A stretch of 64,000 bases of DNA from Arenibacter sp. F26102 (GCF_023015865.1 NZ_JALKBC010000007.1:1-64000), one strand, 5' to 3'. Positions 36,344 through 46,689 are shown, counted from the stretch's first letter. A program made the numbers and translations. The notes: generated from the sequence alone by a model not told the origin.

Positions 36344-39300
36344 AGTTACATTATATATTTTATGTTCAGTGCTTCTCATTGGTTGCGGCTCTAAGCAAGG
36401 TGAAATTTTCAGGAACCCATCACCAGATGAAACCGGGATCGACTTTCAGAATACCATTACGGAAACCGATGACCTGAACATATTGGACTACCTATATTTC
36501 TACAATGGCGGAGGAGTGGCCACTGGAGATATTAACGGGGATGGGCTACCCGATATTTTCCTATCCGGTAATCAGGTAAAAAATAGATTATACCTAAATG
36601 AGGGTAACTTAAAGTTTAGGGATATATCCGAAACTGCTGGTGTATCTGGGAATAGTACTTGGAACACCGGGGCCATAATGGGCGACATAAATGGGGACGG
36701 ACTACTGGATATTTACGTTTGTTCGGTAGTAGGTATAAATGGATTTAATGGGCAAAATGAGCTTTATATAAACAACGGCGACAATACCTTCACAGAAAGT
36801 GCAGCCGAATTTGGTCTCGATTTTGATACTTACAGCAGTTCTGCCGCTTTGCTGGATTTTGATTTGGATGGGGATTTGGATATGTATCTGCTCAACCATG
36901 CCGTACATACACAACAATCCTACGGGAAGGCCGCACTTAGGGAAAAGAGAAATGCACAGTCTGGGGACAGACTTTTGCGCAATGATGGGGGTGTATTTGT
37001 GGATGTTAGTGAAGAGGCCGGAATTTACGGTGGCGCCAACGGATATGGGTTGGGCATTGCCGTGGCCGATTTTAATCAGGATGGATATCCGGATATCTAT
37101 GTTGGGAACGATTTTCACGAGGATGACTATTATTATCTCAATAATGGCAACGGTACATTTTCTGAACAATTGCGCAGTTATTTTGGTCATACCACCAAGT
37201 TTTCCATGGGGAACGATGTTGCCGACATAAACCATGACGGATGGCCAGATCTAATTTCTTTGGACATGCTTCCCGAGGACGAAAAGGTACTAAAATCTTC
37301 AGAGGGCGATGACCTTACCCAAACTCAAATATTAAGGGTAGATAGATTTGGATATCACTACCAATATTCCAGAAATATGTTGTTTGTAAACCAACAAAAT
37401 ACTCCATATGCTGAAACGGCGATCCAAAGTGGTATTGCAGCTACCGACTGGAGTTGGAGTGCGTTATTTGGCGATTACGACCAGGATGGGGAACAGGATA
37501 TCTTTATTTCCAACGGTATTCCAAAAAGGCCCAACGATCTGGACTTTATTAAATTCGCCTCCGATGAACAAATTAAAAATAAGCTTAACAACACCAAATT
37601 GGTGGATCAGCAGGCCCTGGATATGATGCCTTCCGGGGTGACCCACAATTATGTTTATAAGGGAGGGAAAGATGTGAAATATAAGGATATGTCCGGGATT
37701 TGGATGGTAAAGGATACTCTTATTTCAGGAGCTACGGCCATGGCGGATCTGGACAATGACGGCGATTTAGATCTGATAATCAATACATTAAACAGTACAG
37801 CAGCATTGTACATCAACAAAACGGACGCCAAGGCCAACTATATAAAATTGAGGTTTAATTATACATCCAAGAATAAGTATGGTATTGGCACCAAAGTCTT
37901 TGCCTATCTAAATGGAAAATTACAGTACAAGGAACTGTATACGGTTCGGGGATTCCAAGCCTCATCGGAACCCATGGTTCATTTTGGTTTTGGAAAGCAG
38001 GACAAGATTGACTCCTTAAAAATAGTTTGGCCAAATAGGACCTACCAAGTTTTAAAAGAGGTTGCAGTAAATCAAGCCTTGATTATTTCCCCGGAAAACA
38101 CCAAACCCTTCAATTATAATTCGCTACGGCCTTTATCCAAGAAGATATTTAATAAAGTGGAAGGTAATTTGGGCATCAATTTCACCCATGAGGAAGATAA
38201 TTATCTGGATATCAATAGACAAAAATTAATTCCATATCAAATATCCGATCGTGGTCCAGCCTTGGCCACAGGTGACCTGAATGGTGATGGAAAAAATGAT
38301 TTATTTTTTGGAGGTTCCAAATACATTCCGTCAAGAATATTTCTTCAGGGAGATACCACTTATGTGGAAAAAAGGATTGCAAATATTGCGAACGACTCCA
38401 TAAAAGAGGATGTCGCCGCCATTATAGCCGACCTAAATAGTGACAAAAAGAACGACCTTTTTATAGGAAGTGGAGGAGCTGATTTTTACAATAAGATGGC
38501 TCCCTTAACAGATAGCTATTATCTTCAAAATGAAACGGGATTTGAGGCAAGTGAGTTACCGGAGTTTTTTGAAAATGCGGCAGTAATACGGGAATGTGAT
38601 TTTGATAATGATGGAGATCTGGATTTATTTGTTGGCAATAATGCCATAACGAACGATTTTGGGAATATCCCAAATTCCTATTTGCTTAGGAACGATCAAG
38701 GTAAGTTCTCCATAGTGGAAAATAAAGAACTACAAAAAGCCGGAATGGTAACGGATGCGGTTTGGACCGATTTTGACAATGATGGAATTCTGGATTTAAT
38801 TGTGGTGGGCGAGTGGATGTCGCCAAAATTCTTTAGAAACAATAAGGGTCAGCTTACGGAGCAGATGCTATTGGATAATACTTACAATGGACTTTGGGAG
38901 TGCATAATACCTTTTGATATTGACAAGGACGGAGATCTGGATTATCTACTGGGAAACTGGGGGAACAACACTAAGTTTAAGGCTTCACATGATTATCCTA
39001 TGAAAATGTTTTATTCGGACTTCGACCAGAACGGAAGTACCGAGACCATTGTGGCCACAGAAAAAAGTGGTGATTATTATCCATTGGAAGGTTTGGATGA
39101 GCTTTCCTCCCAAATGGTAGGCCTTAGAAAGAAGTTTACCACGTATAAGGACTTTGCTGGCAAACCCATAAACGAGATTGTTGATCCAAAGCCACTAAAG
39201 AATTGTACTGTTTTAGAGGTAAATACCCTACAATCCGGTTTTTTGGAGAATAATGGTGGTAAATATTCCTTTGTTCCCTTTAAGGCGGAACTACAGCTTG

Positions 39301-39584
39301 CTCCCATAAGGGCATTTTTAGAGTATGATTTTGATAGGGACGGAAGTACAGAGATTTTGGCGGCAGGGAACTATTTTGGAATAAAGCCATATCACGGGAG
39401 GTTAGATTCTTTCTCAGGAGCCTTGATAAAAAATGAAAATGATGTAATTTTGGGTAACAAAATAGGGCTGGAGCTGCAATTTAAGTCGGTAAGACATTTA
39501 AATATGATAGATTTGAACGGTAGACCCTATTTATTGGTCACCTATAACAATGATCAGGCTCAGGTATATGACTTGAGAGATTAA
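36336..39584 (+). CDS. Large FG-GAP/VCBS-repeat lipoprotein with ASPIC/UnbV domain, copy 2
   Basis: Paralogue of the preceding gene with the same order of parts: lipobox LLIGCGS (Cys17), DINGDGLPDIFLSGN-type calcium loops, ASPIC/UnbV near residues 500-578 (IGTKVFAYLNGK ... VRGFQASSEPMVHFGFG ... IVWPNRTYQ), and a C-terminal propeller. I chose ATG at 36336, which overlaps the previous stop (ATGAGTAG) and gives a proper lipoprotein signal; a longer frame from 36255 would read deep into the upstream gene. Predicted length 1,082 residues. The two copies have diverged well beyond recent duplication and may form a pair. Confidence 0.9.
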   Translation: MSRVTLYILCSVLLIGCGSKQGEIFRNPSPDETGIDFQNTITETDDLNILDYLYFYNGGGVATGDINGDGLPDIFLSGNQVKNRLYLNEGNLKFRDISETAGVSGNSTWNTGAIMGDINGDGLLDIYVCSVVGINGFNGQNELYINNGDNTFTESAAEFGLDFDTYSSSAALLDFDLDGDLDMYLLNHAVHTQQSYGKAALREKRNAQSGDRLLRNDGGVFVDVSEEAGIYGGANGYGLGIAVADFNQDGYPDIYVGNDFHEDDYYYLNNGNGTFSEQLRSYFGHTTKFSMGNDVADINHDGWPDLISLDMLPEDEKVLKSSEGDDLTQTQILRVDRFGYHYQYSRNMLFVNQQNTPYAETAIQSGIAATDWSWSALFGDYDQDGEQDIFISNGIPKRPNDLDFIKFASDEQIKNKLNNTKLVDQQALDMMPSGVTHNYVYKGGKDVKYKDMSGIWMVKDTLISGATAMADLDNDGDLDLIINTLNSTAALYINKTDAKANYIKLRFNYTSKNKYGIGTKVFAYLNGKLQYKELYTVRGFQASSEPMVHFGFGKQDKIDSLKIVWPNRTYQVLKEVAVNQALIISPENTKPFNYNSLRPLSKKIFNKVEGNLGINFTHEEDNYLDINRQKLIPYQISDRGPALATGDLNGDGKNDLFFGGSKYIPSRIFLQGDTTYVEKRIANIANDSIKEDVAAIIADLNSDKKNDLFIGSGGADFYNKMAPLTDSYYLQNETGFEASELPEFFENAAVIRECDFDNDGDLDLFVGNNAITNDFGNIPNSYLLRNDQGKFSIVENKELQKAGMVTDAVWTDFDNDGILDLIVVGEWMSPKFFRNNKGQLTEQMLLDNTYNGLWECIIPFDIDKDGDLDYLLGNWGNNTKFKASHDYPMKMFYSDFDQNGSTETIVATEKSGDYYPLEGLDELSSQMVGLRKKFTTYKDFAGKPINEIVDPKPLKNCTVLEVNTLQSGFLENNGGKYSFVPFKAELQLAPIRAFLEYDFDRDGSTEILAAGNYFGIKPYHGRLDSFSGALIKNENDVILGNKIGLELQFKSVRHLNMIDLNGRPYLLVTYNNDQAQVYDLRD

Positions 39585-39724
39585 GAATTGTAGAATGGCT
39601 GCACTATTCTTGAAGGGATATTTTGAAGTTAAAATGAAGTGAAAGATTATTTCAAAAAAAAATAAAATGGAAAAGGTCATGACAAATTACCTCTGACCTC
39701 TTTAAAACAAATAAGTATAAACTG

Positions 39725-41071
39725 ATGAAACAATATTTAAGATTAATCCTATTATTTGCAATTATAGTCTCCTGTGAAAATAAAGAGGAGCCAATTGTTA
39801 TTTCTCCCCAGGATCTGCATTATTCCATACACAAGGTAACGGAAGTTATGATCCATGACATTTTTTCGCCTCCAGTGGCAAGTAGAATTTTCGCCTATCC
39901 CAATATTGCGGCATATGAAATTATAGCGCTCAATAATAATGAATACAAGTCTTTGGTAGGTCAGGTAACAGATTTGACGCCCATTCCGAAACCTGGGCAG
40001 GACAAATCCGTCAATTATCAAATGGCTGCCCTTATTGCACATATGGAAATAAGCAAGCGATTAATTTTTTCCGAAGATAAAATTGAAGCGCATCGGGATA
40101 GTCTGTACGCAAATTGGCAGGATAAAAACTTGACGATGTTCAATAATTCCAAGGAATATGGCCTTCAGGTTGCAAAGCACATAGGGGATTGGTTGGATAA
40201 GGATAATTATAAACAGACGAGAACGATGCCCAAATTTACCATCAATACGGACGACACCTCGCGTTGGCAGCCAACGCCACCTGCCTATATGGATGGTATA
40301 GAACCACATTGGAGCAAAATTCGGCCTTTTGTGATTGACTCGGCAAATCAGTTTATACCTGCTCCACCGCCAGTTTTTTCCATGGAATTGGGTTCCGATT
40401 TCTATAAAGAGGTAAAAGAGGTCTATGACATAAGCAATGAGATTACCGCAAAAGGGGATACTTCCGAAGAAATTGCCATTGCAAAGTTTTGGGATTGTAA
40501 CCCCTATGTCTCCGTAACAAGGGGCCATTTAATGTTTGCCACTAAAAAGATTACACCCGGGGCACATTGGATAGGGATTACCAAAATAGCTTGTGAAAAA
40601 ACAAATTCAGATTTTGATCAAACGGTATTTGCCTATACCAAGACCTCTATGGCCATAGCCGATGCCTTTATAAGTTGTTGGGACGAAAAATACCGATCTA
40701 ATCTTATAAGGCCCGAAACGGTAATAAACCAGTATATTGATGAGAATTGGCAGCCAGTGCTTCAGACCCCTCCTTTTCCGGAATACACTAGTGGACATTC
40801 TGTGGTTTCCGGTGCGGCAGCTACGGCCTTGACCAGTATTTTTGGGGATAATTTTTCTTTTGATGACGATACGGAAATACCTTATGGCTTGCCAATAAGA
40901 AGTTTTACATCATTCAATCAGGCTGCAGATGAAGCCGCTATTAGCCGAATGTACGGTGGAATCCATTATAGGGCTGCTGTGGAAATTGGGGTTGGACAGG
41001 GTAGGAATTTGGGTAAATTTATTGTGGGCAAACTGGATATGAAAGAAAAAAAGGCCTTGGCGTCGAAATAA
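39725..41071 (+). CDS. Vanadium-dependent haloperoxidase-like lipoprotein (PAP2 superfamily)
   Basis: A 448-residue exported lipoprotein (lipobox IIVSCEN, Cys17). The vanadate/phosphate-binding set is present: KYRSNLIRP (K-x6-RP, about 321-329), FPEYTSGHSVVSG (about 353-365) and SRMYGGIHYRAA (about 406-417). These define the acid-phosphatase/haloperoxidase superfamily. Whether it oxidises halide or removes phosphate cannot be told from motifs. It follows the two FG-GAP lipoprotein genes on the same strand after 140 bases; this association recurs, as I recall, in other flavobacteria. Confidence 0.88.
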   Translation: MKQYLRLILLFAIIVSCENKEEPIVISPQDLHYSIHKVTEVMIHDIFSPPVASRIFAYPNIAAYEIIALNNNEYKSLVGQVTDLTPIPKPGQDKSVNYQMAALIAHMEISKRLIFSEDKIEAHRDSLYANWQDKNLTMFNNSKEYGLQVAKHIGDWLDKDNYKQTRTMPKFTINTDDTSRWQPTPPAYMDGIEPHWSKIRPFVIDSANQFIPAPPPVFSMELGSDFYKEVKEVYDISNEITAKGDTSEEIAIAKFWDCNPYVSVTRGHLMFATKKITPGAHWIGITKIACEKTNSDFDQTVFAYTKTSMAIADAFISCWDEKYRSNLIRPETVINQYIDENWQPVLQTPPFPEYTSGHSVVSGAAATALTSIFGDNFSFDDDTEIPYGLPIRSFTSFNQAADEAAISRMYGGIHYRAAVEIGVGQGRNLGKFIVGKLDMKEKKALASK

Positions 41072-41144
41072 TGTCAAGAGTTAATTACCTATTAAACCAT
41101 CAATAATTTACAAGAGTCACCTACCTGGAATAAAATTAAAATTC

Positions 41145-42041
41145 GTGAGAAACAAAATTATTTACTTTGTAGCTTTCCTTCTAATAATATCCTTGGTTTG
41201 GTATCTTTTTTTAAAACCCTATGATTATTCGGTTTCCATTAAATCCAAGACATTCCCAGGAACCATAAATCAGAGTATAAAATTATGGGGCAATGCCAAT
41301 AAAAATACGGTATTGCTGGAACAAAGAGATTTTTTAAGCATTGATCAGCAGTTATCGTTCAATGATTCCATATTCCAATATCAGTGGAGAATCGCCCCTA
41401 TTAATGATTCAACCTCCAGGATAAAGGTATACATCAAGGATGTTGACCATAGTTTAATGAACAAATTAAGTATTCCCTTTTCCGACACGGACTTCGAAAA
41501 ACGGACCAAAAGGACCATCCTTGAGTTTAACGATCTGTTGAATGACCATATTGAAAAGTTCAGGGTTACTGTAATGGATACCCTTCAACAGCTTCCAGAA
41601 ACCTATTGTGCCTATATACCCTTAAAAGCTTCCCAACTTTCCAAAGCAAAGGGAATGATGCAAAATTACCCCATCCTTAGTACGGTTCTTGTTGATAATA
41701 ATGTTGAACTAAATGGAAGGCCATTTTTGGAAATCACCAATTGGGATAGGGAGGTGGACAGTATTTCCTATAATTTTTGTTATCCAATTATAAAAAGTGA
41801 TAGCCTGCCACAAAATGGAATCATTAAGTACAAGAAGTTTAACGGCCTTAAAGCTTTAAAAGCTGTGTACAACGGTAATTATATTACTTCTGACCGTGCT
41901 TGGTACGCTTTGTTGAACTATGCTGAAAAGAACGGGTTAGAAGTCTCTGAAACCCCTGTTGAGGTGTTTTTTAGTAACCCAAATATTGGCGGAAATGAAA
42001 TTGAATGGATAGCTGAGATATACATGCCCTTAAAAGAATAA
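41145..42041 (+). CDS. Membrane-anchored SRPBCC / GyrI-like effector-binding protein
   Basis: A 298-residue protein with one N-terminal membrane helix (IIYFVAFLLIISLVWYLFL, 4-22), an START/SRPBCC-like region (about 25-150), and a C-terminal GyrI-like small-molecule-binding domain (about 155-298) ending AWYALLNYAEKNGLEV ... NEIEWIAEIYMPLK, the usual end of that fold. No DNA-binding domain. The start is GTG at 41145. It likely senses or scavenges a hydrophobic ligand in the periplasm or cytoplasm; the ligand is unknown. The following gene begins after one base, so they are coupled. Confidence 0.65.
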   Translation: MRNKIIYFVAFLLIISLVWYLFLKPYDYSVSIKSKTFPGTINQSIKLWGNANKNTVLLEQRDFLSIDQQLSFNDSIFQYQWRIAPINDSTSRIKVYIKDVDHSLMNKLSIPFSDTDFEKRTKRTILEFNDLLNDHIEKFRVTVMDTLQQLPETYCAYIPLKASQLSKAKGMMQNYPILSTVLVDNNVELNGRPFLEITNWDREVDSISYNFCYPIIKSDSLPQNGIIKYKKFNGLKALKAVYNGNYITSDRAWYALLNYAEKNGLEVSETPVEVFFSNPNIGGNEIEWIAEIYMPLKE

Positions 42042-42042
42042 G

Positions 42043-42900
42043 ATGAAAAAATACTTTTTTTTATTGCTCTGGATCATTGTTGTGGGGTGTGCCCATAACT
42101 ATGGACAATTGACCTACGTTACCAAACTTCCCCATAAATTAACGGAGAATTCCGGAATAGTCCCTTCCAAGGATTCTACGCTCTGGTTCGTTATGGATAG
42201 AGGTAATCCCGATAAAATTTATCAGGTTAATTATGAGGGTGATCTTTTAAAGGAATTAAAAGTGAAAAATGCCAAAAATCACGATTGGGAGGATTTGGCG
42301 AGCGATGGGGACAATGTGTATATAGGGGATTTTGGAAATAATGGTAACGACCGAAAAAATTTGGCCATCTACAAGATCCCAAATCCGGATGCTGCAACAG
42401 GAGATGATATTGAAGCGACAAAGATTGAATTCAATTATCCAGAACAGAAAGATTTTCCTCCAAAAAAGAAAAAATTGCTATTTGATGCCGAGGCCTTTTT
42501 TTATTACCAGAACAATTTTTATATAGTAACAAAAAACAGGACACATCCTTTTAACGGAGAAGCATTGTTGTATAAGGTTCCGGCTATTGAGGGGAAACAT
42601 GAGGCCCAATACTTAGGTTCCTTTTTTCCTCCAAAAGGAAAGATAAATGGTCAGGTAACTTCAGCCGATATTTCCCCTGATGGTAAAACAATAGTATTAT
42701 TGGGAAATGGAACCTTATGGGTGTTTACAGATTTTACAATGGATAATTTCCTTTCCACTGGAACCTTAAAAACCATAGACCTAGGCGTCTATACGCAATT
42801 GGAATCCGTTTCCTTTACCAATAACAATACCTTATTGCTTTCGGATGAGGAGTCCGGAAAAACGGGAAGAAACCTATATTCTTTTGTGCTGGGCAACTAA
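42043..42900 (+). CDS. Secreted propeller-like protein of unknown function
   Basis: A 285-residue exported protein with an N-terminal signal (FFLLLWIIVVGCAHNYG, probably a lipoprotein with Cys16). Repeated blade-like motifs (LTENSGIVPSKDSTLWFVMD, HDWEDLASDGDNVYIGDFG, VTSADISPDGKTIVLLGNG) suggest a beta propeller of the kind found in SdiA-regulated or phytase-esterase-like proteins. I do not recognise an active site. Coupled to the preceding gene (one-base gap) and convergent with the large phosphatase gene. Confidence 0.7.
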   Translation: MKKYFFLLLWIIVVGCAHNYGQLTYVTKLPHKLTENSGIVPSKDSTLWFVMDRGNPDKIYQVNYEGDLLKELKVKNAKNHDWEDLASDGDNVYIGDFGNNGNDRKNLAIYKIPNPDAATGDDIEATKIEFNYPEQKDFPPKKKKLLFDAEAFFYYQNNFYIVTKNRTHPFNGEALLYKVPAIEGKHEAQYLGSFFPPKGKINGQVTSADISPDGKTIVLLGNGTLWVFTDFTMDNFLSTGTLKTIDLGVYTQLESVSFTNNNTLLLSDEESGKTGRNLYSFVLGN

Positions 42901-42927
42901 ACCAATTGCAAAACTTACAGTTTAGAA

Positions 42928-45900
42928 TTAAAAACCAAAACCAACACCAAAGGTAAATCTTGGGCCGTCAACACTGTTGAACAAGGCTACCCTTGCCGTC
43001 ATCACATCCGCTCCATTAAGAAAAAATCCCCCTCCGTAGGAGGTGTGCCATAGGTCGGAATTTTCGTTGGGTGTCCAGACCCTTCCGTAGTCAAAACCTC
43101 CATATACCCCCAACGTAACAGGTAACAATCCTGTTTTAAGGCTTTTAAGGCTAAATCTAAGGTCTGTATTCTGGTAATAGCTGGTCTTACCGGAAAACCG
43201 TTGGTTTCTAAAGCCTCTAAGCCCATCTATCCCTCCAATACTGGCTGCTTGGTAAAATTCGTAATCGTCCCCTAAATTAAAATGGGCCTTCCATTTGGTG
43301 GCAAGGACCAATCTGCCATTGGATGCCAATTTATGATCAAAAGAAAGACTTGGAACTATATAGGCATAGGCTTGCCCCCGGTTCTCCAAACTCGCATTGT
43401 ATCCCAAGAGTAGTCCAGTTGACATTCCCATAGTGGGGAAGGCGGCATTGTCCAAATTTTCATAGCTGTATTCCGCGTCCACCCCAATAAAACTGTTTCT
43501 GTTCTCCTCTCCGTTGGCTAGGTAGAAGGTATTCACAAACCTATCTTCGGTTTCTTCCACTTCCAGACTTTCCAAGGTAATGCCTGTTCTAAATTTTGCC
43601 CCCAGCTGTCCACGCCAAACCAGAGATGGAGAAAAACTTAAGTTTTGAATTTTTACCCTATTGTAATCCATATCCAAAGTATCGTCTAAATTTTCGGTCT
43701 CATTCCCGATTCCAAAAAAGTTAATGCTAAAATTGGGGCTGGTAAAGCGGGCGGCCAGTTCTAAATTCCAGTTATCCAATATATGGGCAAACTCTCCTTT
43801 GTAGCCCAACTCAAAGCCATTAGTGGCGAAATAATAGGCGGCATTGTAATTGTGTTGGGTAGTATAAGGGTTTTGCCGTAGTCCATAAAAAGTATTTGTG
43901 GCATTAAAGCCAAGCTTTATGCCGTCATCGGGATTGAATCCTATGGTCGGAATTATCTGCCGTGTGCTGTTCCTAAGTTTTAACGGTTGATAAGTGTTGG
44001 TCTCGTAATCGTTGGTAAGTCTTAATTTTGCTCCATTTATTTTCTTGAACGTGTTTTTTTTGGACTTATGGTCATAAATCCATGTGTTGCTGCCTTCTGA
44101 TATATCATAAACATCGTTGTTCTGTCCACCTATAAGTCTAATTTTTATTTTGTTGCGCTTACCGCCTGCGACCTCGAAAATGTCATCATCGTCCAGGCCA
44201 TAGACCCAAATTTCCTTTGTGATATTGTGGTTAAATTTCTTTTGAAAAAAGAGTTTATCCTTTTTCCCACTTATGTTTCGATAAGCTTTTATTTCTACTT
44301 CTTGCTCGGACAAATTGTTAATTTGAAACCAATCGTCCTTGTCGGTACCTTTTATGACAACATATTTGTTGATTGCCAAAAAGTAATCATCAGCAATTTT
44401 GGGAAGGTTATTGATGCGGGATATAAGTATATTCTTTAAGTCAAGGATATTCTCGTCCAAAATTTCTTGAGGGAAAGCTCTAAAGGCTTCATCTATTACC
44501 TCTGGAGTTAAGTTTTGCTGTATATAACGCACCTCCTTCTCCCAATCCTCCTTTGTAGTTTGGGCCAATAAGGTTACATCCAGGCCGTAGGCACTCTTGT
44601 TAAATGCCACCACATTTCTAATGTCATTATTAAATCCCTCCATCATTTGAAGGGCAGGAATTATTCTTGTTGCAACACCCATTAGGGCCCCATCTCCCCA
44701 AATGGAATACACCTGGTCACGATCCCTTGGGATGGCTTCAAAAACAATCTTTCCCGTTTCCTTGTCCTTGATTTCGCCCCAGCGCCATTGATCGTCATGC
44801 CTATCCCAATCACCCATCACCATATCAAACAAGCGGGTCTTTAAATATCTTTCAGTATTGACCACATATTTTTCGTCCCGCTTAATTTTATCGATCATGT
44901 CCCAGGTACTTTCAATTTTATTGATATAGCCGAAACTGCCCAAATTCCCATGACCATCGCCCACCTGTTCTTCAAAAATGTAAAGCTCATCCCCAAATTC
45001 ACCATTAAATTCCGCTAAGGCGGCTTGTTTTGGGATATAGTATAATTTAGGGTTGGTATGGTAGAGATCTAGTGCATCGGAAAGGGTTCCTACCGTAAGA
45101 AGACCGTAGGGCAAGGCACCGGTATAAAAATCCATTAAGAGTTTTTCGGTATAGGTATCCTTAAATTCCCCTATCACGTATTTATCCTTAAAGGCCATGG
45201 CCTGTAAATAGACCTCTGCACTCTTTTTAACGGCCCTCATTACGTATTCCTTGCCATTTTTATCGGACAATCTAAGGGATTTGGATTGGTTTCCCCCGCC
45301 TTTACGGACGGGTTTTAAACCGCCATACAGCGTGTCCAATCTAAGGGTGGGGGCCTTTACTTCCGTGCCGTAGTATTTCCTATACCTATCGCCCCAAATA
45401 GTTTTGAAGAATTTGCTTTTTTCAATATCTTCCTTTGAGTAAACAGATGCTTTAACCTCTTGTGTAAAATCTTTGTCATCATATGCGTAATTTTCGGTTC
45501 TATCCGCTGGCAGTACCTGTGTAGAAAATAGAAGGGCGGGATCATTATTTTTCCCAACCCCAAAATATCTTACCTGGGAGGAACCATCATTGTACACCTT
45601 TAACTCTGCAAAGCCCATTCTTCCCGTGGAGAATTTGGAACCGTTCAATAATCTGGTAGCTCCTTCCTTGGCCCCGGAACCACTAACGATCTGGGGGATA
45701 TTATCCTCCACAATATATTGAAGTGTATGTTCGTGTCCTGAAGTCAAAATAACTTTCTGCGAATACTGCGCTATGGTTACTAGACGATTCCTTAATTGCG
45801 TATATCTTTTATTTTGGAGATCGGCGTAGGAGGCTCCACTAGTTTTTCTAATAAGGTTTACAAAAGAACCTAATATAGGGAGGGGGAATTTGCTGCCTGT

Positions 45901-46635
45901 AGGGTTTAAATGAAGTTTTGCCGAATACTGTCCGCCATGTGGTCCATAACTGAACATGGGGTGGTGAATTGCCAAAATGGTAGTCCTGTCCCTATTTTTT
46001 TTGATAAGGCTTTCCAGTTCCTCAAAAAATGTTTCTCGGTCCTTTATTTCACATTTATCGTTCATCCTAGGGTGTTTGTCCCAATTGGTCAGGTACCATT
46101 CCGTATCAATGGCGATAACCACTATTTTATCGGTGATATCTATTTTCTTTATAGGGCACCCATCTTCGGGAAAAAAGACCTCTTTGCTATCCAATTTTTT
46201 TTGGATGTATTTTTGTTGTCTTTCCAGCCCTTCCAGCCCTTCATTGTACCAGTCATGGTTTCCGGGAATAAATATGGGATTGCCTTTAAATTGGGCCAGG
46301 GTCTTTAGTTGCGCATCTAGGTTGTTTTTAGCTTCCAAGTAGGCCTGGGTGGAGTCCTTTTTGTTGGGCATTCCGGCAGGATAGATATTATCTCCCAAAA
46401 AGAGGGCGGTACTATTTTTGTTGGCTTTTTCCAAAGCTTTTTGGAAAGCCTTAAGTGCTTCACTTTGACCATCCATAGGGGATTTTCCAGCATCCCCTAT
46501 CAAATAAAAAGTGTGCAGCAATTCGCTGTCACTAGTTATGTCTGCCACAGCGGAACTTTCCGCATATTTTGTTTTGTAGGTAGCACAGCCTGCCAATAGA
46601 AAAAGTATCAATATAAGTAGGTAATGTTTCCTCAT
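42928..46635 (-). CDS. Three-module surface protein: metallophosphatase, kinase-like region, BamA-like barrel
   Basis: A 1,235-residue lipoprotein precursor (MRKHYLLI..., lipobox FLLAGCA). Residues about 45-330 form a calcineurin-like phosphatase with FYLIGDAGKS, LFLGDNIYPAG, IPGNHDWY, IHHPMFSYG and TSGHEHT. Residues about 440-690 look like an atypical kinase: a glycine-rich GGGNQSKSLRL, a lysine in YVMRAVKKS (about 467), then MGDWDRHDDQWRW (about 608-620) and IPRDRDQVYS (about 634-643), resembling the DRH..N and DxD motifs of HipA/CotH/Fam20-type enzymes. From about 895 to the end is an outer-membrane barrel of the surface-antigen type. I chose the ATG at 46635 because it gives a clean lipoprotein signal. 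The kinase idea is my inference. Confidence 0.8.
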   Translation of the reverse strand: MRKHYLLILILFLLAGCATYKTKYAESSAVADITSDSELLHTFYLIGDAGKSPMDGQSEALKAFQKALEKANKNSTALFLGDNIYPAGMPNKKDSTQAYLEAKNNLDAQLKTLAQFKGNPIFIPGNHDWYNEGLEGLERQQKYIQKKLDSKEVFFPEDGCPIKKIDITDKIVVIAIDTEWYLTNWDKHPRMNDKCEIKDRETFFEELESLIKKNRDRTTILAIHHPMFSYGPHGGQYSAKLHLNPTGSKFPLPILGSFVNLIRKTSGASYADLQNKRYTQLRNRLVTIAQYSQKVILTSGHEHTLQYIVEDNIPQIVSGSGAKEGATRLLNGSKFSTGRMGFAELKVYNDGSSQVRYFGVGKNNDPALLFSTQVLPADRTENYAYDDKDFTQEVKASVYSKEDIEKSKFFKTIWGDRYRKYYGTEVKAPTLRLDTLYGGLKPVRKGGGNQSKSLRLSDKNGKEYVMRAVKKSAEVYLQAMAFKDKYVIGEFKDTYTEKLLMDFYTGALPYGLLTVGTLSDALDLYHTNPKLYYIPKQAALAEFNGEFGDELYIFEEQVGDGHGNLGSFGYINKIESTWDMIDKIKRDEKYVVNTERYLKTRLFDMVMGDWDRHDDQWRWGEIKDKETGKIVFEAIPRDRDQVYSIWGDGALMGVATRIIPALQMMEGFNNDIRNVVAFNKSAYGLDVTLLAQTTKEDWEKEVRYIQQNLTPEVIDEAFRAFPQEILDENILDLKNILISRINNLPKIADDYFLAINKYVVIKGTDKDDWFQINNLSEQEVEIKAYRNISGKKDKLFFQKKFNHNITKEIWVYGLDDDDIFEVAGGKRNKIKIRLIGGQNNDVYDISEGSNTWIYDHKSKKNTFKKINGAKLRLTNDYETNTYQPLKLRNSTRQIIPTIGFNPDDGIKLGFNATNTFYGLRQNPYTTQHNYNAAYYFATNGFELGYKGEFAHILDNWNLELAARFTSPNFSINFFGIGNETENLDDTLDMDYNRVKIQNLSFSPSLVWRGQLGAKFRTGITLESLEVEETEDRFVNTFYLANGEENRNSFIGVDAEYSYENLDNAAFPTMGMSTGLLLGYNASLENRGQAYAYIVPSLSFDHKLASNGRLVLATKWKAHFNLGDDYEFYQAASIGGIDGLRGFRNQRFSGKTSYYQNTDLRFSLKSLKTGLLPVTLGVYGGFDYGRVWTPNENSDLWHTSYGGGFFLNGADVMTARVALFNSVDGPRFTFGVGFGF

Positions 46636-46689
46636 GTACATCTGTTTAGAAATCAAAATTTTGTAATTTGTGGGTCATAATTAACTATT

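Noticed and set aside
36702-37235. 177-codon minus-strand frame
   Set aside because: Antisense to the second FG-GAP gene; arises from the repetitive codons of calcium loops.
32987-39584. FG-GAP proteins as type IX secretion cargo or adhesins
   Set aside because: Both end without a type IX sorting domain and both carry lipoboxes, so a lipoprotein route fits better.
40061-40528. 155-codon minus-strand frame
   Set aside because: Antisense to the haloperoxidase-like gene, no motif of its own.
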